Below are positions 21,949 through 33,398 of a DNA stretch of 64,000 bases, piece after piece. Below the pieces are notes generated by a model that saw nothing but the letters and a program-made list of their open reading frames with translations, was not told the origin of the DNA and ran no database searches. The DNA lies in contig ML978141.1 of assembly GCA_010015805.1 (NCBI GenBank), forward strand, positions 1 through 64,000, given 5' to 3'. This DNA comes from Rhizodiscina lignyota (lineage: Eukaryota; Ascomycota; Dothideomycetes; Aulographales; Rhizodiscinaceae). Numbering within the stretch: the first letter of the stretch is position 1; each line of letters starts with the position of its first letter. Both the position numbers and the translations under genes were made by a program.

Positions 21949-22430
21949 TCATCTCGGCTCGTTCCAGGGCAGCAGTTCTTGGGTTCTTAAAGGCCCTGTA
22001 AGGGAGGCGATAGCAATTTCACTGTTGTCAAAATAACCATGAAGTGAATATTCATCATAATGTGTCATTAACCATTGCAATTTTAGGCCGAGACAGTCAT
22101 TCCTTGCTCCTGGCCAACCATAATTCTGTAAGGACATTAGAATCACCTTCCAATACCGAGAGGTAGGCCATCAAGTAGAACTATTCCGGCCTTTGCTGAA
22201 GAGAACATTTCCACTAAATTCATGATAAGGTGAACAAATTTCGGAGGTCGGTGGGCCTCAAACTCGATCACACTGAAGCACCTCCCTTGAGACTCCGCCT
22301 CAGAACATTCAACTCGTTCAGTCCACGTCAAAAGGAGGTGAATCGGATACTGATCCAATACTCCAGATTGGTGATCTCCGCTCGCCGCATGTGAGGTCCA
22401 ACATCGAAAGCGGTCCGTTACGGTAATCAT
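21949..22430 (-). other. Possible unrecognised gene or remnant
   Basis: Two minus-strand ORFs, 22143-22430 and 21949-22146, abut in different frames with a GTGATT...TTACAG-like signal between them that is too short for a normal intron. The pieces contain plausible coding-like text (for example ALAGIVLLDG-like and MTHYDEYSLHGYF), but I recognise no family. It may be a decayed gene. Confidence 0.2.
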
Positions 22431-22503
22431 ATCGACCGCCGCCTAGCGTGGATTGCGTGCTCAAACACGTGACCTCGCACGCAATATCATATAACAACCT
22501 CAC

Positions 22504-23135
22504 CTCTCTTCTCTATGAGATTCCTCAGACTGCTCATACCAATGATTGAATGATACAAATGGTGTATACCCCACTAATGGGACTCAAATGTGAGTTGTGT
22601 GGCCCTTCTGAACTCTCTGATGCTTGCCGGCAAGTAACCGCAGAGTTCGACATTTCAATCTCGTCGCAAATTTCGCTCCCATGTTCATACGTCTTGCTAA
22701 GCTTCAACATATTTCATATTTTGTTCTCCTTTATGTCTCGGTCCTCTTTTCAATCTCCGTGTTGAGTCTTCATGCATGTCTCGTGACTCTGTCCGCCGGT
22801 CGCCATCTCCAACTCGACGGCGACGTCGACGCCGACCTTCCAAGTCAAGGAGGAACCTTAGTGATGCCCGCCGCATTCAATCCGCTCCACGCTGACTCGG
22901 ATGGGCCTCAATTATGGACTGTACCTGGCATCCGACGACCTCACGGAGGAGAAGGGGCCTATGGTGCGGGGCAAGTTTGACCTGGTCGGCGACCTGGAAA
23001 ATGCCGCGTGGTCATCCTCAGCGCTCTCCACCTCCTCTCCTTATCACGCCTTGTATGTCAAACCCATCATAATTCCGGCCATCGCTAGAGATATCATTCT
23101 TTCCAGCACTATAGAGCGTACCTCCTAGAGCCGCA
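22504..23135. other. Intergenic upstream of sulfite oxidase
   Basis: Contains a 39-codon plus-strand ORF at about 22774-22893 encoding an Arg/Ser-rich peptide (MSRDSVRRSPSPTRRRRRRR), and another at 22901-23128 starting MGLNYGLYLASDD. They could be exons of an unrecognised small gene or upstream ORFs of the sulfite oxidase transcript. Confidence 0.3.
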
Positions 23136-24872
23136 ATGGCTTCCAAGCTCTTTTCTCCGGTCGGTCCCGGTGGCTTCATTCTCCTGCGGACTGGTGTGCC
23201 CGAACGCTTCACCGCCAGTACAAGGACACGAGCACCATTTCGTGATATCTTCCGATCATTCCAAACATTGCCACCTCGTCAGCCAAAAAGACCACTAGGG
23301 TGGCGAAAATTACTCAACTCCCCAGTGTACGGCCCATTCAGGAAACTTCATACCGCCATCGGCATAACCAAGTTCCCGAAGAGCATCTTGCTCCTTGGCG
23401 GACTACCGTTCATTCCACTTCTAGGTACAGCTTGGACTGAAGAGGATGAGACGACGACCGAAATTCCTGGAGAAGGACCTCCAAAGCTACCAAAGTTTCG
23501 ATTCTCCGACGTGCAGCAACATGGCTCGAAACACGAAAACCCTTGGATTATCAGAGGGACAAAAGTCTACGATATCACAGACTGGGTTGCTGCACATCCT
23601 GGTGGAGAGATCATTCTTCGGGCTGCAGGTGGAAGCGTTGAGCCATACTGGAAAATTTTCAAAATCCACGAGAAACAATTCGTCTACGATATTCTGGAGC
23701 AATACCTGATCGGCACTGTTGACGAACGTGATCTGGTCGACGGAAAGGTACCCCTTGAGAATATTGAAGACCCATTCGCCACCGACCCCATTCGCGACGC
23801 CCGGTTGAGGACACTCACCGACAAGCCATGCAATGCTGAAACACCTGGCGAAGTACTCAAGGATTACATCACCCCAAATGAAGTATTCTATGTCCGCAAC
23901 CATATGTGGGTACCCATTGTCGATGATACATATCGCCTTACCATTGAGCTTGCGGATGGATCCGAAGCATCATACTCTCTGCAGGACCTCAAGGATAAGT
24001 TCAAGAAGTACACCATCACGTCTGTCATGCAATGTTCAGGGAACCGTCGTAAGCAAATGAACGACAGCGTGCGGCCCACGAACGGCCTTCAGTGGACTGT
24101 GGGTGGCATTGGAAACGCTACATGGGCCGGTGTACGATTACGTGACGTTCTCGCCGATGCAGGCTTCTCAGTCGACGACCCACCGGAAGATTCTCAACAC
24201 GCTCAATTCATGGGCCTTGAAGCTTACGGTGGCTCTATTCCTATTGGTAAGGCCGTAGATGCTCATGGCGACGTTCTACTCGCATACGAGATGAACGGCG
24301 AGACTCTCCCTCCCGACCACGGTCATCCGATCCGCGTTGTTGTGCCCGGCCATGTTGCAGCACGGAGTGTCAAGTGGCTCAGCAAGATCACAATTTCAGA
24401 CGACGAGTCGATGTCCCAGTGGCAACGGAAAGACTACAAATGCTTCGGCCCAAACGAAGCGGGGAAGGAAAACTGGGCCAAAGCGCGATCGATCCAAGAG
24501 ATGCCAATCACGTCTGCCTTTACCTCCGTCTCGAAAATTAGCGACGAGCTCGTCGCGCACGGCTTCGCATACTCTGGAGGAGGGCGAGAGATTGTCCGGG
24601 TCGACGTTAGTGAAGACAATGGCAAAACGTGGAAGCAAGCGGAGTTGGTCGATGGAGATCGAAAAGGGCATAAAGCGTGGGCATGGAAGCGTTGGAAATA
24701 TCAGATCTCTCCAGAAGGCGCTGCGAATGGTGCTGAGCTCGTAGTGAAGGCCACCGACGAGGCGTACAATACACAGCCGGAACGGTACGACGCCATATAC
24801 AATGTCAGAGGCAATCTTGCTACAGCATGGCACAGAGTCCAGTTGAAGGAAGGGCGCGTTGATGGACTTTGA
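23136..24872 (+). CDS. Sulfite oxidase (cytochrome b5 / molybdopterin), mitochondrial intermembrane space
   Basis: 578 aa, no intron. Oxidises sulfite to sulfate and passes electrons to cytochrome c. An Arg-rich presequence (residues 1-75) and a hydrophobic sorting segment near 80-98 (SILLLGGLPFIPLLG) predict bipartite intermembrane-space targeting. A cytochrome b5 domain follows (about 115-200) with heme His in HPGG near residue 153 and the second His in FKIHEKQ. The Mo-cofactor domain carries the molybdenum-ligand Cys in VMQCSGNRR near residue 299. The C-terminal dimerisation domain contains VDVSEDNGKTW. Length and order match animal-type sulfite oxidase and not nitrate reductase, as there is no FAD domain. 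Confidence 0.93.
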   Translation: MASKLFSPVGPGGFILLRTGVPERFTASTRTRAPFRDIFRSFQTLPPRQPKRPLGWRKLLNSPVYGPFRKLHTAIGITKFPKSILLLGGLPFIPLLGTAWTEEDETTTEIPGEGPPKLPKFRFSDVQQHGSKHENPWIIRGTKVYDITDWVAAHPGGEIILRAAGGSVEPYWKIFKIHEKQFVYDILEQYLIGTVDERDLVDGKVPLENIEDPFATDPIRDARLRTLTDKPCNAETPGEVLKDYITPNEVFYVRNHMWVPIVDDTYRLTIELADGSEASYSLQDLKDKFKKYTITSVMQCSGNRRKQMNDSVRPTNGLQWTVGGIGNATWAGVRLRDVLADAGFSVDDPPEDSQHAQFMGLEAYGGSIPIGKAVDAHGDVLLAYEMNGETLPPDHGHPIRVVVPGHVAARSVKWLSKITISDDESMSQWQRKDYKCFGPNEAGKENWAKARSIQEMPITSAFTSVSKISDELVAHGFAYSGGGREIVRVDVSEDNGKTWKQAELVDGDRKGHKAWAWKRWKYQISPEGAANGAELVVKATDEAYNTQPERYDAIYNVRGNLATAWHRVQLKEGRVDGL

Positions 24873-25471
24873 GGGCGGATTCTTAATGTATCATTTCGTT
24901 TTGTTCGTGGCGTTCAGCGACGTTCTTTTGCGTTTAGCACCGGCTCGTAGAGGTTCCCACCTCTGCTTGAGCCCGATGGCGTTTTAGATTTGAAAGCGTC
25001 TGTAATTACCTATTGAGCAATCAATTATATTCATTACAACCGTTTTTTGGTTTCGACAACGGCCGTTGCTGCCCCATTACATCACTCGACTCCAAACGCT
25101 AAGGACGTATCCGCGGATCATGGCATTCCGCATCCATTCCGCCGCAAGTTACCCCGGCTCCTCCACCCCGCGCCCTGCTACTGCACTCCACACTCCAAGT
25201 TCTCTTGGGGACCCAATCTAGATTTCAGCGATACTAATTAGGGCCAGCCATCCAGTAAGGAATGGCGGCAAACACCGGAAAATGTTTACAGCTGCGAATC
25301 GGCGCAGAGAGGAGGGGCAAGGCGTCATTCGGTTGATCCGATGTCTACGAGGAGAAGTACAGATTTCATATTGAAGTACCTCAGCTGTTAGCGAATTCTT
25401 TTATCAGCTCGTCAATTATTGTCTCTTTTGTACTGAACTTTCGTATTTGTCTACTCTTACACTCCTCGACC
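24873..25471. other. Intergenic, 599 bp
   Basis: 3' end of sulfite oxidase and promoter of the PRISE-type reductase. No gene or repeat seen. Confidence 0.5.
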
Positions 25472-26967
25472 ATGGCGAACTCTCAGGTCGTCCATTCCGA
25501 GGGCATCTTTCATGGCCTCCCCACATATCCCGATGCTTCTGGCTACACCAATCTCACTGCAGTCGTCACTGGAGCAAATGGAATCACTGGATATGCTATG
25601 GTGAAGGTGCTAGCCGCTGCCCCGAAGAGATGGGCAAAGATATACTGTCTCTCACGAAGGCCACCACCAGATTATTTCTTTTCAAGCCTTGGGGATGGAG
25701 CGAAGCGCGTGGAGCACGTGGCTGTTGATTTTCTGAGTGACCCCAATGATATTGCGAAAGTTCTGAAGGGGAAGGTTGATAAGGTGTAAGTCATCACAGT
25801 TGCAACTGAAAGGTTCGAGTCGGGGTTGCAAGACTAATGTTTCGTAGGGACCATGTATTCTTCTTCTCATATCTCCAACCGAAGCAGGAGGGAAAGCCAC
25901 TGTCGATGTGGTCTAACGCAGACGAGCTGGCAGAAGTGAATTGTGAGCAGCTGATCTAACCACACATGTCAAATTTCTACAGTAACATACTGACAATTAA
26001 AGCCCGCCTGCTGAATAATTTCTTAACCGCCTTGCGGAAGTCCAGTTTGCAGCCAAAACGATTCATGTTACAGACTGGAGCAAAGAACTACGCCTTTCAC
26101 ATAGGACCGGCAACGAATCCGTCATTCGAAAGCGATCCCCGTGTAAATATTGAGACCAACTTCTACTATCCTCAAGAGGACTCGCTCTTCGAATACTGTC
26201 GCGACCAAAATGTGGGCTGGAACGTTGTCCGTCCCTCGTACATTATTGGCGCCGCACAAGACTCAGCCTTGAACCACCTTGTTGGCTTCTCTATTTACGC
26301 TGCAGTCCAGGCGCACTTGAAGAAGCCGATGAATTTCCCCGGCGACTACACGGCATGGGATCGAGAGCACTGTCAGAGTTCCGCAATGCTAAACAGCTAC
26401 ATGGAAGAATGGACGGTCCTGAACCCCGATGCGGCGAATCAGGCCTTCAATATGACTGATTGCCAGCCGTTTACGTACGGTCGGTTGTGGCCGTATTTGG
26501 CCAATTGGTATGGTACGTCTTGGAATCCGCCAGAGCCAGACGATTCGAAATATAAGTCAAGTGTGAGCAGATATGAGGTTACACCACGAGGGTAAGACGG
26601 CCTGCAAGCTGTATTGTCCAACTTGCTAATGCAGCTACACAGTTATGGACCGCGCGGCGTGACGCGATTTACCTTCAACTTTCTCGATTGGTCCGAGGAT
26701 CCCGAGGTTGTCAAGGCTTGGGGCGAGTTGAAACAGAAGCATGGCCTTTCCCTCGATCCGTTCGCCTCTCGAGATGTGATCTTTGGACAGGTGAACTCGT
26801 GCGTTATCGGAGGTTGGCCATTGTCTATGAGCATGCACAAAGCTCGAAAGTTGGGCTGGCATGGTTTTGCCAATTCGTACGAGTCGGCGTTCCACTCCTT
26901 GCAAGAGATGGCAGGGATGAAGGTGATTGTTCCGATGGTAAAGTCTGAGTGGACAGAGGCCCTGTAG
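25472..26967 (+). CDS. PRISE-family reductase (progesterone 5-beta-reductase/iridoid synthase-like SDR)
   Basis: 440 aa, four exons (25472-25785, 25848-25942, 26003-26591, 26643-26967). An atypical SDR that reduces enones with NADPH. The Rossmann motif VTGANGITG is near residues 31-39, SRRPP follows strand 2, and VDFLS is the adenine-contact motif. TGAKNYAFHIG holds the catalytic Tyr in the altered YxxxH-type setting of this family. WNVVRPSYIIGAA is also diagnostic. Fungal members often sit in secondary-metabolite or catabolic clusters. No partner biosynthetic enzyme is seen beside it. Confidence 0.88.
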
Positions 26968-27621
26968 CTATATAATTTTGACGTATCGAATTCGATTGGA
27001 TTGTTGTTTGCTGCATTCAAGCACACGAGATACCGAACAACAGTAGCTACGACGAAGGCGCAGAGATGAAGCTAAAATAAGAGAGCTAGACGACACGATG
27101 GCCGTCTTGTCAAACTAGGGAATAAATTATCGCAGAGTCCGAAGAGAGAGAATGTGCCCCTACTGATCTTCCGACATGTCCCCGATCTGGAGCATGAGCA
27201 AACAAACACCAACAACCTCAAGCAATACCGATGAGCATTGCTAATGTGAAATGGTTAGTCTGAATAACACTCCTCGGAGCCGCATGCTGTTCCCAAGCGC
27301 GTGTTTGATGGTCCCTGGAGTCCGCTCTTACAGTCTGCGCCGACTTGGAGAAATTTGCCTATTTCGCCTTTCGGCCTTCCTTTAGTAGAATCATACTAAA
27401 GTGGAGGTCGGTATTGAGAGACCATTTCACTATTGAAGACGAGTTTGTTATTGCTGATTGATCACCCGTTTAGGTTCTCGTAGACTCCGCTTGAGCGGCT
27501 TGCGCTTTCCATATCTGAGTCTTGAACAGTCTATTTAGCGATAAGCTAATTCAAACAACGCTGGTATGTAAAATCACAAAATTACATAACTGGGCGCTGC
27601 GTTCTATTGTTGGACACACAA
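26968..27621. other. Intergenic, 654 bp, between convergent genes
   Basis: Terminator region shared by the PRISE reductase (plus) and lactate dehydrogenase (minus). No gene seen. Confidence 0.5.
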
Positions 27622-29424
27622 TCACAGCCTCGACCTGATTTTGCTCCACAGCCCATGTCGTTGTAGGTTCGCTTCTCCGTCATATATATCTCGCTCCACA
27701 GCACGGACGTTGATCTGTGAGCCGGTCAGTATGTCATTTTGCTGGGGAGGAGAGAGGCTGTCACGTACATGATGCATGCCCAAGTCTTCGACCTTCTCAG
27801 CACCTAGCAGTCGCATGCAAGTCTCGGTCTCAGCTTTCAATACTGTATCAATGTCAGTCAGTATTCCATTATAAGGCCGGGAGCTCTCGACAAACGTACT
27901 CTCAAACACGCGCTCCACACCCTCAATACCTCCCGCTCCAAGAGCAAATAGCGGCGGTCTTCCGATTCCAACACCCTTCGCGCCCAAGCACAGCGCCTTG
28001 ACGACATCCGTGCCACGCTTGATACCGCCGTCTACCCAGACCTCGATCCGGTCAAAGACCTCCGGGCAGTATTTACGGATTTCCAGAAGCGTGTGCACGG
28101 CCGGTGGAGCAGTGTCGAGTGCTCTGCCACCGTGATTTGAAAGAATGATGGCTTTGACCTGCGGCGCGTACTGACTCGCTATGTAGGCATCCTCATGAGT
28201 CTGTACGCCCTTCAATACAATAGGGAGTTTCGTGTGTTTCGCAAGCCAAGGAAGTGTCGTTTGCCACGTCAAGTCCGGCGCTGTTCCCGCGAAAAGCGCG
28301 ACTCCTACTCCACCTGATCCTGGTGCATCCGGCGCAGACGAGCCCGACGTCGCTGCTCCTGTATTCGGTGCTGTGGATGTGCTTGCCGTAGATCCAGATT
28401 CGCTCTGCACCGCAGCCTTGACCGGCAAGTTGCTCCCAATATTCTTCGAACGCTCATCGTGCTCTCGCTTCCCCGGCACCGGCGCATCGAGCGTCAGAGC
28501 GATGAACTTGATTTGGGCTAGCTTGTTGATTCTCGCAATCATCTTCTCGCTCTTCGCACGGTTCGTCTGCACGTATAGCTGCCAGCCGAAGATCTGTCCG
28601 GGTGCGGAGTCCTTAACAATGTCCTCAGGTGTCTGACTCGCGTTGTTGCTGATGACCTGCAGAGCGCCGTATTTGGCTGCAGCCTTTGCGATGCCGTTCT
28701 CACCCGCAGGGTGAGCAAGTCTTGCCATAGCTGCTGGAGAAACGTAGATTGGGAGGTTGACTTTGTGTCCAAGGAATGTCGTCGATGTATCGCAGTTTGT
28801 GCAGTCGACGAATATTCGTGGCCGGAGGAGAATTTGTCGATACACAGTGTTGTTCAGTTGCTTCGACATCAGGTCGTCTCCTGCAGAATAGTAGTATGCC
28901 CATGCTTTCTTCCTCAACCGCGGAGTTGCCGCAGCTTCTATGTCTTCTATGTTCAACAGGCTCGAGAGGTCCACCGGCTCGTTCCTCGCAGCTTTGGCGG
29001 CCGAGTCCGAAAACACGTCCGACTCAATCGCTTCCTCCAGCCGCTTTTGTGACCTCGGTGTAAGCTGGAGACCCTCGGCTTCGCCCGTCTCGACTTCGGT
29101 CTTTTCAACTTGTGGAAGTGTCTTGGGGTCTATTGTGCCGAGCTTCGCGGACGGTTTGAGATTCGACTCGAGGGTGCCTGGAGGATGGACGGGATCGTAC
29201 TCTTCTGTGGCATCTTGGCCTGCGAGCTGGAGAATGATTTTCGATCCGCCAGGATGGGACGAGAGGAAATCGGTTACGTCGTAGACGGCGCCGTAGAGGA
29301 TGACCCAGCAGCTGTCTGGCGAGTTGTGCTTGGAAACTATACATCCGTTAGTTCGATTGGGTCTCTAAATCAAGAAACTGATGCCAGAATACATGCCTTC
29401 ATCGTACGAAAACACCTTCGACAT
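27622..29424 (-). CDS. FMN-dependent L-lactate dehydrogenase (flavocytochrome b2 type)
   Basis: 543 aa: an N-terminal cytochrome b5 domain (SHPGG near residue 40, then [10 protein letters not shown]), a linker, and an FMN alpha-hydroxyacid oxidase domain. FMN and substrate residues are visible in [20 protein letters not shown] (catalytic His and substrate Arg) and [12 protein letters not shown] Ser/Gly/Pro-rich loop interrupts the barrel at about residues 240-270, as in yeast b2. Exons are 29397-29424, 27900-29336, 27769-27842 and 27622-27714. The first intron fits only as GC-AG (GCATGT donor), giving SYDEVSKHNS. The other two introns (57 and 54 bases) are multiples of three without stops, so the reading frame runs through them. 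No cleavable targeting peptide is obvious. Confidence 0.88.
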
Positions 29425-29899
29425 GTTTGAGATAGGTCGCGAGACCAGAAGCTATATACAATAGAAATACTATATGGCAATCTATGAGGTAGGATGGAGC
29501 GAGCCACTGTTATACCTGCCCTCTACGAATAGCTGCCAATTGAAGATGCACAGGAAGAAGAGCAAGGACTCGAGCCATGGCGGATATGCAGATCAATCGA
29601 TAGGCGGATTCGGCACCGTCGTCGAGTGAGGATGCTGGTTTCTTGGGCGGCCGTCTCCCGATTGAGGGCTGCTTGTTTCCGCCGGGTTTCCGCCCGCGGC
29701 CGCCGCATCTCGTCACCAAATATAATGGCCCAGTGGAGTTTTGTCCGAGAGTTGGCATATCTCGCGCAATATTAACGTAAGTCATAATGGCGACATTCTG
29801 ATTGGTGGAAAATATCGGCTACAGCTCTCATTGGTAGTCCCTACGCATTTAATAGTTAAGCAAAGATTAATTGTCTCAGTATCTTCCAAATCTATAACT
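29425..29899. other. Intergenic, 475 bp
   Basis: Promoter of the lactate dehydrogenase and 3' end of the Nudix gene, both minus strand. No gene seen. Confidence 0.5.
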
Positions 29900-31299
29900 C
29901 TATATCCTTCTTCTCTTTCTGACGAAGAGCACGACGAGAGTAGCGGCCACAGCAGTCCTTGTGAATAAAGTGACCGTAATGCTATGTCGAATATAGTCGT
30001 AGTAACCTTCAAGAAGGGAGCCAACAGCATCGCTCCTTGAGCCGCGCATCTGTTGAAAAGCCCTCCCTGTTCCCAGTCCAAGGCCTTCGATACCAGCTTC
30101 ACCATAGGATGGGGCATCTGCATCTGGAAGCTGAGGGTTGGCAAAGCTTTCATTGCGGATTGGCACTGCTTGAGCTCCTTCCTCAAGTGTGATTGGACTC
30201 CCCATATCTGCAATTCCCTGCAGAAGAAACTTCTCTTTCCTTGCTCTAAAGCGATACGACAGTGCCCAGAGAATGAATTGCAGATCATATGCTGTGAATG
30301 TGGGGTATATCCACAAACGAATTGCATTATGAGGAGGCAGGAGGTCGAGGAAGTCGGCCATGACGCCCAAAGTAAGGCCCCATAGGTGCAGCGGGACATC
30401 CAAGCTTGGAGCAGGCAGCGGATCGTTACTCAGCCATCTTCTCAACTTGTAGAAGATAGGTGCGCGCTTGGGGTCTTCGGGTATGAAACCAGCTTGCGAA
30501 GTACTGTATATACTTTCCGATGGGATGAGACGAACAGCCGCAAAGACCATCTCGCCGAGTAGAAGGTGATTATGCCATCTCCTCAGATCTTTCTTATACC
30601 GATTTGCTACGTCTACTAATTCGACAGTTCGTTGAGAGGGTGAAAGAAGAGCGCGCAGAGAGACCCAGTGCGCTGAAGCCACTTCGGATGGCTGGAGACG
30701 GAGTGGAGCAATGTCATGTTTTGCAACGACGAAGACGTAAGGGCAGAGGACCATCAATCTATGATCTGATTAGCAAGGCAGTCCCGTTTCTTTGATACCT
30801 AACAGACTTACGGTGTCTTTCCCCACGAAGTCGTCACCACTCTCTGCGCAAGATTGCCCGCAGCAATTGCGTTCTCCTCAGACAGATCAATCCCGACTTC
30901 CTCACAGCTCTCCCTTATGGCCGCCGCCTTATCATCCTCATCCTCCGGATCGCGTCGGCCTCCCGGAAACGCGACATGGCTACTCCACTTGTCTTCTTTT
31001 CTTGATGATCTCTTGATAAACAGGACCTCCGGGTCGCCGTGCTTCACCCAGTCCTGCGCGAAGAATCTTTCCAGACGCTCGCGAACAGACTCATTCTGGA
31101 TGTTCACATAGCTCTGCTCTGACTCTTTAGGCGGCCAATACGCGTAGTCGGGAGATATCCGGATTATCAAGGCTACCGAGGCACGTTTTGGAGCTGCTGG
31201 TGGATTGGAGACATATGGGTAAGGATGCTCGCAGAGGTCGATAAGGACGGAGCGAAGATGCTCGATCAAGTTCGGAGGCAAGTCGCTCCTCGAGGACAT
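29900..31299 (-). CDS. Nudix hydrolase, CoA-diphosphatase-like, with C-terminal tail anchor
   Basis: 448 aa, exons 30812-31299 and 29900-30758. The Nudix box near residues 110-135 (FPGGRRDPEDED then RESCEEVGI) has the PGGxxDxxD spacing of the NUDT7/8 CoA-pyrophosphatase branch. Such enzymes cut CoA or related nucleotide diphosphates using Mg2+. Unusually, the C-terminus ends in a hydrophobic helix (VAATLVVLFV) and RKRRRI, the layout of a tail-anchored membrane protein of peroxisome, ER or mitochondrial outer membrane. A further in-frame ATG lies upstream (MRLFSALGSVPLRS), which could add a mitochondrial-like leader; I prefer MSSRSDLPP. Confidence 0.87.
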
Positions 31300-31572
31300 G
31301 TTGATGGCTGAAGGTACATAAATGAAAGGAAGCGCGACACAGAAATTTAAAGTAAGGTTAGCCCCCGTGCTGCGAGATGCATGCGATCTCAACGGCACGC
31401 TACCGAGCGCCGAAAAGAGCCGCATCAGGGGTGCACATTGTACCAAACTTTAGGACGCTGGTACCGAAGACTTGGGCACTTCAGGCACGCGTCATCCGCA
31501 TCGACTTTAAAACATGCTCTAGGAGTTAGACAACTTCTATCACGATGTCATACCACATACACGTCCTGCCAT

Positions 31573-33398
31573 TCACCCGATTTCCCAAATGACCGAGCAG
31601 CTTTGTCCACTGTGACATACTCCATTCATACAGCGCAATAGCGACCACGACAATCTCACGACTTTGATGCTAGGCGATAAAGTGTCATGCCCCGGACTAC
31701 GGAGTCCTCCAGTCACACCGACCCGGGTAAAAGTAGAACTTTTCATATCGAACGACTCTGCATCCGCATCACTCATCGTGCCGGTAGCACGGCCAAGATA
31801 CACAAGATAGTGTTTGAGGAGTCGCATTAGCTCGTATTTCTGTTTCTCAAATTGTTGATTAGATCGAGAAATTTCCATACTAGGCGTGCAGTTAACAGAA
31901 AGATCCGATGTAGCTATTGCGAAACCAGAGAGGAGAATTGAAAGCGCCAGTATCTGCTCGTACTCGAGCTTTGCCAGACTCGTAGGACTAAGCAAAGAAT
32001 CGAGTCTCTGAAGGATTGAAATCCCGGAACGAAAGAGTTGTATCGGGAGCTGCATTGGCGAATCCGATTCTGGGCCATTTCTGTGAAACGAACAAGTAAG
32101 AACTAAAAGCCTGACCGAATCCACAAGGTTGTTGTCAATGTATAGGTAAAGAATTTTCCTAAGTGTCGTCGATGCCATGAATCCAGTCATGCTACGTTTC
32201 GAAACTGATAGTCCTCGGAGCCGTTCGTAGACGAAATCTGCTGCAGATTTCACGTCCGAAATACGAGAAAAATGGTCCATGATATCAAAACTCGACTCCG
32301 TAGCTGTAGAAAGAGATACTTGATGGTAGTACGGCATAAAATCGCTTGTTTCTGGTAGTCAATGTCAGCTACAGCTGTTCCCGCAAAGATACAGTTGAGG
32401 AAAGACCTGATTGAAAGATACTGCATCGAGCAATATAAGGCCGGACGCAATCCATCCAGAGGAGACATTTGGATGCATGCCTTGAAATTGCTCCACTCAG
32501 CTCCAGACATGGAATACAAGGATTGCCGCTGGAACACTATGTTCAATGAGTATACAACCCGGGTGGAATAAAGCTCATTAGAACTGCTTACCGGTTGCTT
32601 CAGGAATCGACACCTCAAGCAGGCACCAATGCGCCGGACCTGTGCGATCTCTCTACGCCTCTCAGCAGACACTTCTGCTTTCTTTGGCTGGTGGAGCGGT
32701 TTCAACACGAAGCATTGAAACCCCGGAAGTTGTGCAAATTTCGAACCAGGCCTTGATGTTTTCATAGGCCTGAAGGTCTCAGTCGAATCTTTTGTGCCGC
32801 GTTTTCGCTTTTTGTCTGCTGGAGATGTCACTGTTGTGTCTTCCTGCACACTCGGCTCCCGAGAATGAGCAATTGAGCGCTGTTCGAGGGACGCGATGTT
32901 TCCACTTTCAAGTTCGCGGGACGCTGAATGGATGGGTTCTAGCTGCTGGAGCTCGTTTGGTAAATCTGGATAAGTATTACGGAGAATACTGTTTTCCAGA
33001 CTAGCTGAGTTGTCAGGCATGATCCCAAAAAGGTCGGTCGTCTCAAGAGAGAGGTCATTATCAAAGAAGAACGAATTGAGATCATGATCGCTAGGGCCTC
33101 CGGCGGTGGACGTGTTGTTGTCATAAGGAAAGCCATCATGTTGCAGGAAAGGCCACTGGTCATCAGATAAATGAGCTTGAGGGTAGTTCAGCGTGCCAAT
33201 TGCCGTCAAATCTGTGGCTATGGAATCGTCCGCAGTCGAATTTTCAGCGATCTGGTAGTTAAGACTGTCCAGTTGCAGCCCAGGAGCCTCCAAAGTATCT
33301 TCTGTCAGGAGGTCACATTGCTGCGCCGAACCAGCTTCCTGATACCACTGCTCTTCGAAAAGAAAGTTAGGGATTGAGAAATCACCTATTCCTTCCAT
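31573..33398 (-). CDS. Fungal transcription factor with internal zinc cluster
   Basis: 571 aa, exons 32592-33398, 32407-32536 and 31573-32351. The first 225 residues are acidic and Asn/Asp/Leu-rich, like an activation domain, then comes a basic PADKKRKRGTK stretch (likely nuclear signal). The zinc cluster is internal, residues 260-299: GACLRCRFLKQPC, then GNPCIPC and KCLLWMDC. An intron splits it after KQP. The acceptor must be ACATAG at 32537, because the nearer CCAG gives a wrong frame. The C-terminal part is helical with no catalytic motif. Alternative start at 33542 adds 48 residues of uncertain value. It diverges from a glutathione transferase gene. Confidence 0.82.

Noticed and set aside
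32250-32591. Apparent C-terminal extension read straight through the zinc-cluster intron of the third regulator
   Set aside because: The spliced frame restores the Cys pattern CSSGNPCIPC; the read-through frame lacks it.
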